Assembly (NCBI GenBank): GCA_002792995.1
Contig: PFPJ01000001.1
Location: forward strand, 1-20,454
DNA: 20,454 nt
Reading direction: 5' to 3'
Source of the DNA: Candidatus Magasanikbacteria bacterium CG_4_10_14_0_2_um_filter_41_10
GTDB taxonomy: Bacteria > Patescibacteriota > Patescibacteriia > Magasanikbacterales > UBA922
Shown: positions 7,997-14,180 of the stretch, piece after piece
Layout of the letters: the number at the start of each line of letters is the position of its first letter
Numbering within the stretch: the stretch's first letter is position 1
Made by a program: the position numbers and the translations under genes
Notes under the pieces: model-generated
Told to the model about the DNA's origin: nothing
The model's database searches: none
The model's input: only the letters and a program-made list of their open reading frames with translations

Positions 7997-8428
7997 ATGA
8001 AAGTTGTTCAGATATATCATTCGTTTCAAGATACACACAAACACGTGTATCCTCTGTTTGACTCCCCTGTCTCTGCCGGCTTCCCTTCGCCTGCAGACGA
8101 CTATATCGAGCAAGATATAGACTTACACGACTATCTCGTAAAAAACCCTCCTGCGACCTTTCTGGTGCGTGCAGAGGGAGACTCTATGGAGGGTGCAGGT
8201 ATTTTTTCTGGAGATATCTTGATAGTAGACAAATCACTCTCTCCCCAAGATGGCAATGTTGTGATTGCCGTCGTTGATGGTGATCTCACTGTGAAGCGAC
8301 TTCTAAAATCAAAAAAAGGAATCACCCTCTCCCCAGAAAATGAACATTATCAACCTATCCATATTTCCGACGAACAGGACATCACCATCTGGGGAGTAGT
8401 AACGAATGTTATCCATTCTCTGAAGTAA
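7997..8428 (+). CDS. umuD: DNA polymerase V accessory protein UmuD
   Basis: 143-residue S24-family protein of the LexA/UmuD type. The catalytic pair is present: Ser63 in GDSM and Lys100 in LTVK. The autocleavage site is Ala27-Gly28 in the segment SAGFPSP, matching the position of Cys24-Gly25 in E. coli UmuD. After RecA-stimulated self-cleavage the shortened form partners with UmuC for translesion synthesis. The start at 7997 gives the usual length; an upstream in-frame ATG at 7925 would overlap priA by 70 bases. It lies 2 bases after priA and 16 before umuC. No SOS box is seen near it or at the operon promoter. Confidence 0.95.
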   Translation: MKVVQIYHSFQDTHKHVYPLFDSPVSAGFPSPADDYIEQDIDLHDYLVKNPPATFLVRAEGDSMEGAGIFSGDILIVDKSLSPQDGNVVIAVVDGDLTVKRLLKSKKGITLSPENEHYQPIHISDEQDITIWGVVTNVIHSLK

Positions 8429-8444
8429 AATTGTTAATCTCAAT

Positions 8445-9695
8445 ATGTATGTTCTCGTCGACTGCAACAATTTCTTTGTCTCCTGCGAACGCGTAATCAA
8501 TCCACGGCTCGAAGGCAAACCAGTTGTCATTCTTTCAAACAATGATGGCTGTATTGTGGCACGATCAAATGAAGTAAAAAAACTGAGTGTTCCAATGGGA
8601 GCGCCATTTTTCAAATGGAAAGAGTATCTCAAAAATCACAACGTTCGGGTGTTTTCTTCCAACTACCTTCTCTACGGCGACATGTCGAGACGCGTGATGG
8701 AAACACTGGAAACATGTCTGCCAGAGGTCTCTCTATATTCAATTGATGAAGCTTTCTCAAATATTTCAGGAGTGAAAGATATAGAAACACTCGCACGAGA
8801 AACAAAACACATTGTCACACAGTGGACAGGCATTCCCGTATCAATCGGCGTCGGTCCAACCAAAACTCTTGCAAAGGCCGCAAACGAACTGGCAAAAGAA
8901 CATACAGCACATAATGGCGTAGTGATATTTGAAACAGCAAAAGCCGCTGTCCCCTATTTTCCAAACATTCCCGTGCAAGATCTTTGGGGTGTGGGGAGAG
9001 CCTTTGGAGAAAAACTCCCACGCCTGAGTATTCATACTGCTGAGGATTTGTTGAAAAAAGATGACATGTGGATAAAAAAAGAACTTGGCATCCCCGGACT
9101 ATCACTCGTACATGAATTGCGAGGATATGAACAAACAACGATGGATCATCATAGAGACATGAGAAAATCAGTAATTCGAAGTAGATCCTTTGGTACGCGC
9201 GTGACAGAAAAAAAAGATATTATCGACGCACTCACCTATTTTGCAGATCGCGCAGGACAAATGCTCCGAAAAGAAGGTCTTCGCACAAAGATCATTCGTC
9301 CTTTTTTCATGACATCGAGATTCGCACCAGAAAGATACTACGCATCAAAAACAATACAGCTAGAAGAAGCCACAAACGATAGTAGAATCCTTATCCAAAA
9401 AGCCATCAACGTAGGAGAACAACTATTCAAACAAGGGTATCCGTATGCAAAAGCAGGCATTGTCTGTACTGATATCGTCGATAAAAAACATTTCCAACAA
9501 AGTTTATTTTCAGCAGAGCGCAGTGAAGATGGCAGAATCATGAAAGCCTACGATGCAATTAAAAAAAAATACGGCCCATATAGTATCAATCTCGGCAGAA
9601 CAAGCGAAGAAAAAAAGTGGCACATGAAACGAGAACTTCTGAGTACACCCGAAAGAAAAAATGTATCGAGTATCCCAGTGGCCTGTTGTAAATAA
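8445..9695 (+). CDS. umuC: DNA polymerase V catalytic subunit UmuC
   Basis: 416-residue Y-family polymerase that copies past DNA lesions with low fidelity. Palm residues are visible: Asp6 in LVDCNNFFVSCE and Asp101-Glu102 in YSIDEAF. The fingers motif NNDGCIVARS is also present, and the little-finger domain is complete in length. A QQSLF sequence at residues 351-355 matches the pentapeptide used to bind the beta sliding clamp. It is the last gene of the operon; its stop codon touches the 5' edge of the terminator hairpin at 9694-9720. The start lacks a Shine-Dalgarno sequence, so translation may depend on reading through from umuD. Confidence 0.97.
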   Translation: MYVLVDCNNFFVSCERVINPRLEGKPVVILSNNDGCIVARSNEVKKLSVPMGAPFFKWKEYLKNHNVRVFSSNYLLYGDMSRRVMETLETCLPEVSLYSIDEAFSNISGVKDIETLARETKHIVTQWTGIPVSIGVGPTKTLAKAANELAKEHTAHNGVVIFETAKAAVPYFPNIPVQDLWGVGRAFGEKLPRLSIHTAEDLLKKDDMWIKKELGIPGLSLVHELRGYEQTTMDHHRDMRKSVIRSRSFGTRVTEKKDIIDALTYFADRAGQMLRKEGLRTKIIRPFFMTSRFAPERYYASKTIQLEEATNDSRILIQKAINVGEQLFKQGYPYAKAGIVCTDIVDKKHFQQSLFSAERSEDGRIMKAYDAIKKKYGPYSINLGRTSEEKKWHMKRELLSTPERKNVSSIPVACCK

Positions 9696-9720
9696 AAAAT
9701 CGGCATATAGCCGATTTTTT
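9694..9720. terminator. Bidirectional intrinsic terminator between umuC and rpsI
   Basis: Perfect stem AAAAAATCGGC / GCCGATTTTTT around the loop ATATA, with T runs on both strands. It ends the plus-strand umuC operon and, read from the other side, the minus-strand ribosomal operon that stops at 9733. Confidence 0.93.
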
Positions 9721-9732
9721 TGTTTTTTGAAA

Positions 9733-10137
9733 TTAACGTTTTCTCCACTGGTGTCCACGTCGTGCTTTTGTCAATCCTGGTTTTTTTCGTTCTTTTGTTC
9801 TCGCATCTCGAGTCATAAACCCTACCGCACGAAGAACAGGTTTCAAATCTTCATTCCATCCTACGAGAGCTCGTGAAATTCCATGACGAATAGCTTCCGC
9901 CTGTCCTCGAGTTCCACCACCAGCAACTTTTACAGATACATCAAGATCTTTTTGTTTACCAGTGACATCCAAAGGAGAAGAAATAATCTTCTGCAAAATC
10001 AATGTAGTAAAGTATGTTTTATATCCTTTCCCATTGATAGTGATTTCTCCTTTGCCAGGAGTAAGTCGAACGCGTGCAGCAGCTTCCTTTCGTCTGCCTA
10101 CGGCACGGCTCATGTCTTGTGTATTCTTCGTAGCCAT
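9733..10137 (-). CDS. rpsI: 30S ribosomal protein S9 (uS9)
   Basis: 134-residue small-subunit protein whose C-terminal tail reaches the P-site tRNA. Typical elements are GRRKEAAARVRL near the N-terminus, GKGEITINGK, GGGTRGQAEAIRHGISRAL, and a basic end in KARRGHQWRKR where most bacteria have KARRAPQFSKR. The Lys-Arg terminus that contacts tRNA is kept. It follows rplM by 8 bases, the usual rplM-rpsI pairing, and is last in this operon before the shared terminator. Confidence 0.97.
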   Translation of the reverse strand: MATKNTQDMSRAVGRRKEAAARVRLTPGKGEITINGKGYKTYFTTLILQKIISSPLDVTGKQKDLDVSVKVAGGGTRGQAEAIRHGISRALVGWNEDLKPVLRAVGFMTRDARTKERKKPGLTKARRGHQWRKR

Positions 10138-10145
10138 AGAAATAA

Positions 10146-10508
10146 TTAATTCTTAATGGTGAGACGTTTCATCATCTCATCTCGGTGCTTATTTTTTGGA
10201 AGCATTCCATAGACAGCACGTCGAATAACATCACCAGGATTTTCATCAAAGACACGCTTCATTGATTTTGTTTTCAATCCACCTGGGTACATCGTATGGT
10301 GATAATAATCTTTTTGAACAAGTTTATCTCCAGTAAAGACAAGTTGTGATGCATTGGTAACAATCACAGCATCTCCAGCGTCGATATGTGGTGTAAATGT
10401 TGGTTTGTCTTTTCCACGCAAAATACGTGCAATTTCGGTTGCAACACGACCTGGCGCTTTGCCAGCAGCGTCAACTTCTTGTTGTGCTCTTTGAATAGTC
10501 TGTGTCAT
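10146..10508 (-). CDS. rplM: 50S ribosomal protein L13 (uL13)
   Basis: 120-residue large-subunit assembly protein. The core GDAVIVTNASQLVFTGDKL, the YYHHTMYPGGLK motif and the VYGMLPKNKHRDEMMKRL end are diagnostic. The ATG at 10508 is chosen because the alternative further upstream lies inside rplQ and adds unrelated residues. It is shorter than the usual 142 or so because the N-terminal region is abbreviated. The start is separated from the rplQ stop by a single base, so translation is probably coupled. It is normally paired with rpsI, but here the pair is appended to the alpha operon. Confidence 0.95.
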   Translation of the reverse strand: MTQTIQRAQQEVDAAGKAPGRVATEIARILRGKDKPTFTPHIDAGDAVIVTNASQLVFTGDKLVQKDYYHHTMYPGGLKTKSMKRVFDENPGDVIRRAVYGMLPKNKHRDEMMKRLTIKN

Positions 10509-10509
10509 A

Positions 10510-10863
10510 TTATACAAGTTCGATGCGTACCTTTTCAGCACCATCATTTGGACGAAATCCAATTTTCAAAATTCGTGTATATCCTCCATTACGTTCTTTG
10601 TATCGTGGTCCGAGATCGTCCATAAGTTTCACGACGGCTTTATCAGTGTACAACGATTGAATCAATCTGCGTCGGTCTGTGAGTGTACCACCCTTTGCAG
10701 TGGTGATCAGTGGTTCCACAAACATACGCAATTCTTTTGCTTTTACTTTCGTGGTTTCAATAGCCTCGTGAAGAATAAGACTTTCTGCAAGATTACGCAA
10801 GAGCGCTTCTCGCTGTGCCTTTGGTCTTCCAAGTGTTCGTTGTCTTTTCTTTTTATGTCTCAT
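10510..10863 (-). CDS. rplQ: 50S ribosomal protein L17 (bL17)
   Basis: 117-residue large-subunit protein located near the peptide exit tunnel. The N-terminus (basic, followed by LGRPKAQREALLRNLAESLI) and the C-terminal GGYTRILKIGFRPNDGAEKV are typical of the family. It directly follows rpoA (21-base gap), the conserved order in bacteria. No Shine-Dalgarno sequence is visible upstream. Confidence 0.97.
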   Translation of the reverse strand: MRHKKKRQRTLGRPKAQREALLRNLAESLILHEAIETTKVKAKELRMFVEPLITTAKGGTLTDRRRLIQSLYTDKAVVKLMDDLGPRYKERNGGYTRILKIGFRPNDGAEKVRIELV

Positions 10864-10884
10864 AGCATGCTAATTCGAAAATGG

Positions 10885-11592
10885 TTATACACCTGCCTCT
10901 TCTGTTTTTTCAAGCAAAAGAGAAAAGTGATCCATCAATATCTGTGTAGCTTGTCCGACAGCCTCTCTTGGTGACATAGTACCATCGGTTTCTACATTCA
11001 TAACTAATTTTTCATAGTTGGTCACATCTCCCACACGAGTCATTTCAACATTGTACCCAACATCTCGGATAGGAGTATACAACGAATCGATTGCAATCGT
11101 TCCAAGATCAAGATGTTTGGTTTCTTTTTGTGCGACAGGAACATATCCTTGTCCATTACCAACCGTGATATCCATTGTAATAGTTTTTTTCGCATCGGTC
11201 ACCGTTGCAATAAGCATGTCTGGATTTGCGATTTCAACATCAGCATTCTTTGCAAAATCCTTTGCAGTAATAGGACCGGTCCCTTTTTTGGTAAGTGAAA
11301 GAGTCACAGGTTCATCACTATGCACTCGAACAGCGAGCTGTTTGAGGTTCAAAATGATCTCGATCATGTCTTCCTGAACTCCTTCCACAGCAGAAAATTC
11401 ATGCTGGACACCATCAATTTTGACAGATTCTACAGCAGCGCCTGGCAATGAAGAAAGAAGTACTCTACGAAGAGCATTTCCAAGCGTAGTCCCATACCCC
11501 TTGCTACATGGGGTTACCACAACCTGCCCGACGTGTTCACGGTCGGTATCGTTAAATTCGATAGTAGTTGGGAGTGGGATGTTATATTCCAT
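10885..11592 (-). CDS. rpoA: RNA polymerase alpha subunit, N-terminal domain only
   Basis: Alpha dimerises to nucleate assembly of RNA polymerase. This protein has 235 residues, matching the length of the E. coli alpha N-terminal domain (residues 1-235). The dimerisation and beta/beta'-contact motifs are present: GYGTTLGNALRRVLLSS near the N-terminus and TPIRDVGYNVEMTRVG in the second half. It ends shortly after the final helix (ILMDHFSLLLE). The flexible linker and the C-terminal domain that reads UP elements and contacts activators, normally another 80-90 residues, are absent. The rplQ gene begins 21 bases later, so there is no room for a frameshifted remnant. Gene order rpsK-rpsD-rpoA-rplQ is standard. 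Confidence 0.96.
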   Translation of the reverse strand: MEYNIPLPTTIEFNDTDREHVGQVVVTPCSKGYGTTLGNALRRVLLSSLPGAAVESVKIDGVQHEFSAVEGVQEDMIEIILNLKQLAVRVHSDEPVTLSLTKKGTGPITAKDFAKNADVEIANPDMLIATVTDAKKTITMDITVGNGQGYVPVAQKETKHLDLGTIAIDSLYTPIRDVGYNVEMTRVGDVTNYEKLVMNVETDGTMSPREAVGQATQILMDHFSLLLEKTEEAGV

Positions 11593-11624
11593 AGATGAGT
11601 GTGGTTATGGAGTGACAGGTTTTT

Positions 11625-12245
11625 TTAGCGTGTAGAATAATATTCAACGATCAGTTTAACATCGAAAACGTTTTCAAAATCTTCCTGCATTGGTTTTGAG
11701 AGCACTGAACCTTTTTTTTCTGTAGGTTCAACTTTGAGCCATGAAGGAACTTTTGCATTTGAGAGCTGATCAGTAATTGTTTCAAAAATTTTCTTTCCTA
11801 TCTTGTTTGGACGAAGAGCGATTTCATCACCAGATTTTACAAGGTACGAAGGGATATCCAATTTCTTTCCATTGACGAGAAACATGCCATGATTCACGAG
11901 CTGTCGTGCCTGTGCTCGTGTCACTGCAAATCCCATACGATACACAACATTATCAAGTCGTGATTCCAAAATATGGTTTACATTCACACCAGAATCTCCT
12001 TCTCGTCGATTTGCTTCTTCAACATATCCACGAAATTGTCGTTCACGAAGACCATAAATAAATTTAGCCTTCTGCTTTTCTTCAAGTTGTTTTCCAAAAC
12101 TCGAAGTTGAAGAACGGTGACGTGCTCCATGCTGTCCTGGCTTTTGTGTCAAGCGTCGTGCAACTTTTGCTGCATTGGTCTTGAGACCAAGATTGACACC
12201 AAATCGGCGTGCAATTTTATTTTTTGGACCTGTGTATCTTCCCAT
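11625..12245 (-). CDS. rpsD: 30S ribosomal protein S4 (uS4)
   Basis: 206-residue primary 16S rRNA-binding protein that nucleates assembly of the small-subunit body. The N-terminal GRYTGPKNKIARRFGVNL, the KQKAKFIYGLRERQF stretch and the S4 RNA-binding domain (RLDNVVYRMGFAVTRAQARQ, then HGMFLVNGKKLDIPSY) are clear. The N-terminal region has no zinc cysteines, as in the C-minus type. It lies between rpsK and rpoA, with a 32-base gap to rpoA. Confidence 0.97.
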   Translation of the reverse strand: MGRYTGPKNKIARRFGVNLGLKTNAAKVARRLTQKPGQHGARHRSSTSSFGKQLEEKQKAKFIYGLRERQFRGYVEEANRREGDSGVNVNHILESRLDNVVYRMGFAVTRAQARQLVNHGMFLVNGKKLDIPSYLVKSGDEIALRPNKIGKKIFETITDQLSNAKVPSWLKVEPTEKKGSVLSKPMQEDFENVFDVKLIVEYYSTR

Positions 12246-12279
12246 ATCAAGATAAAAATCGTAAATGCTCTATAATATA

Positions 12280-12684
12280 TTAAACGCGTCTTCGTTTTGG
12301 TGGTCGGCACCCATTGTGCGGGATTGGAGTCATGTCCTTGATAGACGTCACATTCAATCCTTGAGTATTCAACCCACGGATTGCAGATTCACGTCCACCA
12401 CCGATACCTTTAACAAAAACACTTACTTCTTTGAGACCATACTGCTGTACCATTTCAAGCGCTTTTTCAACCACTTTTGAAGCAGCGTAGGGAGTTGCTT
12501 TTTTTGGCCCTTTAAACCCTACCATACCAGCACTTGCCCACCCCAAGACATTTCCATTTGCATCAGTCAACGTCACAATAGTGTTGTTGAAGGTTGCCTG
12601 AATATAAGCACGTCCAGTCCCTACCAATCGTGACTGTACTTTTTTCTTTTTTGCTTTTGTTGTTTTTTTAGATGTGGTTGCCAT
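12280..12684 (-). CDS. rpsK: 30S ribosomal protein S11 (uS11)
   Basis: 134-residue platform protein. After a Lys/Thr-rich N-terminus the family core is unmistakable: AYIQATFNNTIVTLTD, GWASAGMVGFKGPKKATPYA, FVKGIGGGRESAIRGL, and the PIPHNGCRPPKRRRV end. It follows rpsM by 19 bases and precedes rpsD by 34. Confidence 0.98.
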   Translation of the reverse strand: MATTSKKTTKAKKKKVQSRLVGTGRAYIQATFNNTIVTLTDANGNVLGWASAGMVGFKGPKKATPYAASKVVEKALEMVQQYGLKEVSVFVKGIGGGRESAIRGLNTQGLNVTSIKDMTPIPHNGCRPPKRRRV

Positions 12685-12703
12685 AAAACATTTCTAGCCA
12701 GAT

Positions 12704-13090
12704 TTATGTCTTTTGTGCACTTGGTTTCTTCCCGCTCGCTGCTTTATTGCGGACATTACCACGAACAGTACGTGAATTTGTTTTTGTACGTTGCCCACGA
12801 GCAGGGAGACGTTTCATGTGTCGTGTACCACGGTATGACTTGATATCTTTGAGACGCTTGATATTCCCTGCAACTTCTCGACGGAGATCACCTTCTGTTT
12901 TATATTCTCCTTCAAGAATTGCACGAATTTTATCTTCTTGCTCTTGGGTAAGATCTTTGACACGAACACTTTCATCTACACCAGCAGCATCCAAGATCTT
13001 TGCTGAACTTGTGTTACCAATACCCTTCACATAGGTAAGAGCGATAACAACACGTTTTTGTTTTGGGATATTTACTCCTGCTACACGCAT
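12704..13090 (-). CDS. rpsM: 30S ribosomal protein S13 (uS13)
   Basis: 128-residue head protein that contacts P-site tRNA and bridges to the large subunit. Visible motifs are RVAGVNIPKQKRVVIALTYV at the start, GIGNTSSAKIL (helix-hairpin-helix), and RGTRHMKRLPARGQRTKTNS near the basic C-terminus. The start at 13090 lies 9 bases after the rpmJ stop. Confidence 0.98.
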   Translation of the reverse strand: MRVAGVNIPKQKRVVIALTYVKGIGNTSSAKILDAAGVDESVRVKDLTQEQEDKIRAILEGEYKTEGDLRREVAGNIKRLKDIKSYRGTRHMKRLPARGQRTKTNSRTVRGNVRNKAASGKKPSAQKT

Positions 13091-13099
13091 ACAAAACTA

Positions 13100-13240
13100 T
13101 TAATTACTAGCGCTGGTACGCTTTTTCTGACCCTGTCGTTGCTTATGGCGAGGGTTCTCACAAATAACATGAACCACGCCTTTTCGACGAACGACTTTAC
13201 ATTTTGCACATCGTGGCTTCACGCCGCTGTGAACTTTCAT
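13100..13240 (-). CDS. rpmJ: 50S ribosomal protein L36 (bL36)
   Basis: A 46-residue zinc-ribbon protein of the large subunit. It reads MKVHSGVKPRCAKCKVVRRK and then GVVHVICENPRHKQRQG, the complete L36 signature with Cys-x2-Cys and the later Cys/His ligands (C11, C14, C27, H32). Nine extra residues (QKKRTSASN) extend the C-terminus beyond the usual 37-38. It lies between the infA spacer element and rpsM, the standard infA-rpmJ-rpsM order. Confidence 0.96.
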   Translation of the reverse strand: MKVHSGVKPRCAKCKVVRRKGVVHVICENPRHKQRQGQKKRTSASN

Positions 13241-13268
13241 ACAGAATCAATAATGTCATTTAGGATAC

Positions 13269-13366
13269 AAAAAATATCAACCACTGCCGTGATATCGTTG
13301 CCTCTTTCAATGACAGACCTGCCTATTCGCGAAAGAATGCTCCACCACACTGGTTGATATCTTTTT
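13269..13366. repeat. 98-bp inverted-repeat element in the infA-rpmJ spacer
   Basis: Arms AAAAAATATCAACCA (13269-13283) and TGGTTGATATCTTTTT (13351-13366) pair over ATATCAACCA plus an A/T run with one bulge. They enclose 67 bases with smaller hairpin potential (for example ATTC / GAAT at 13324-13337). It lies inside the ribosomal operon, 20 bases after the infA stop and 28 before the rpmJ start. Read as minus-strand RNA it would form a closed domain ending in a U run. It could be a cis-regulatory RNA, a processing site or a small inserted palindromic element; the sequence alone does not decide. Confidence 0.55.
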
Positions 13367-13386
13367 ATTGTAAATCATGCTGTAGC

Positions 13387-13605
13387 TTAGTATCGATATG
13401 TGATGCGTCCTTTCGTAAGATCATAGGTACTGATCTCTACTTTGACTTCATCACCGACACCAAGTCGAATTCGGAACTTCCGCATTTTGCCGGCAATAGT
13501 GGAAATAACCTCATGGTCATTTTCTAGCCGAACACGAAATTTTGTTCCGGGAAGCGCTTCTTCAATCACGCCCCGAGCTTCGATCATGTCTTCATTTTTA
13601 GCCAT
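13387..13605 (-). CDS. infA: Translation initiation factor IF-1
   Basis: 72-residue OB-fold protein that occupies the A site of the 30S subunit during initiation. The core EARGVIEEALPGTKFRVRLENDH... continues to AGKMRKFRIRLGVGDEVKVE and ends in KGRITYRY, all typical. The ATG at 13605 gives the standard length; an in-frame codon at 13632 would add nine residues. AGAAGA just upstream is one of the few purine-rich, Shine-Dalgarno-like stretches in the window. First gene of the ribosomal operon, behind tandem promoters. Confidence 0.97.
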   Translation of the reverse strand: MAKNEDMIEARGVIEEALPGTKFRVRLENDHEVISTIAGKMRKFRIRLGVGDEVKVEISTYDLTKGRITYRY

Positions 13606-13633
13606 TTTCTTCTGTTCAATTAGCCTAGGCACA

Positions 13634-13662
13634 AGTCTACAGGAAAGCTATTTTCCTGTCAA
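13634..13662 (-). promoter_or_regulatory. Proximal infA operon promoter (P2)
   Basis: Minus strand: -35 TTGACA (13662-13657), 17-base spacer, -10 TAGACT (13639-13634). Predicted start about 13627, giving a leader of about 22 bases before infA. The spacer is almost filled by a perfect dyad (13639-13659). Confidence 0.75.
13639..13659. promoter_or_regulatory. Perfect 8-5-8 dyad inside the P2 spacer, candidate operator
   Basis: ACAGGAAA, five bases, TTTCCTGT. The dyad overlaps the inner edges of the -35 and -10, where a bound repressor would block RNA polymerase, or where a MerR-type activator would act. No regulator for it is visible here. It does not match the LexA boxes of E. coli or Bacillus at the half-site spacing. 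Confidence 0.5.
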
Positions 13663-13705
13663 GTCTGTTGTGCGCTGACACATGTGAATAAGTGAAATAT
13701 GTACC

Positions 13706-13734
13706 ATTATAGTTGAATTTCTAGAAAAACGCAA
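13706..13734 (-). promoter_or_regulatory. Distal infA operon promoter (P1)
   Basis: Minus strand: -35 TTGCGT (13734-13729), 17-base spacer, consensus -10 TATAAT (13711-13706). Predicted start about 13699. It lies directly behind the gtrA stop. A single DnaA-box-like 9-mer TTATTCACA (13691-13683) lies between P1 and P2. Confidence 0.75.
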
Positions 13735-13744
13735 GGGGAAGAAA

Positions 13745-14179
13745 TCAACGAGGATCCACAGGAACAGATTCTTCTTCAATATGAAATACCCAGTGTCTAT
13801 ATAGCAGAAAATTCCAACTCATCGATAGCGCAATCGTCCCGATTCGAACCAGTCGATAATCAATATATAGATGCTCGTTGAACACATACATAAAGAGTAC
13901 CGCGAGTGCGTAGTTCATCGCAAAGAGCATCATATACCGCACAAACTGTTTGTGGGGCAAGGCTTTATCCTGAAATGTCCAAAATTTATTTGCCGAAAAA
14001 TTGAATGCAATGACCACAATTTGATTGAAAATAACCGAAATATATGGAGCAATACCAAACATCGTGCTCAACAATGCCAGCGTCCCCAAATCCAATCCAA
14101 CACCAACAACACCAACAATGAAATATTTCATGAACGAATGTCTTGCATCGATGATGTAGCGTGTAATTTTTTGAACCAT
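13745..14179 (-). CDS. GtrA-like four-helix membrane protein
   Basis: 144-residue integral membrane protein of the GtrA family, thought to move or position lipid-linked sugars for cell surface polysaccharides. Four hydrophobic segments can be read: about residues 18-40, 46-68, 82-105 and 112-132. The family's repeated hallmark appears twice: NFSANKFWTF after the second helix and NFLLYRHWVF after the fourth. The ATG at 14179 begins one base after the alaS stop, so the two genes are probably cotranscribed; a longer GTG start would run into alaS. The C-terminus is acidic and short. No glycosyltransferase partner is in the window, so the sugar is unknown. Confidence 0.88.
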   Translation of the reverse strand: MVQKITRYIIDARHSFMKYFIVGVVGVGLDLGTLALLSTMFGIAPYISVIFNQIVVIAFNFSANKFWTFQDKALPHKQFVRYMMLFAMNYALAVLFMYVFNEHLYIDYRLVRIGTIALSMSWNFLLYRHWVFHIEEESVPVDPR

Positions 14180-14180
14180 G

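Noticed and set aside
10864..10884. A frameshifted alpha C-terminal domain after rpoA
   Set aside because: Only 21 bases separate rpoA from rplQ, so no remnant can exist there.
13838..13860. tRNA T-loop-like sequence GGTTCGAATC on the minus strand
   Set aside because: It lies in the coding frame of the GtrA-like gene (residues VRIG) and no acceptor, D or anticodon stem can be built around it.
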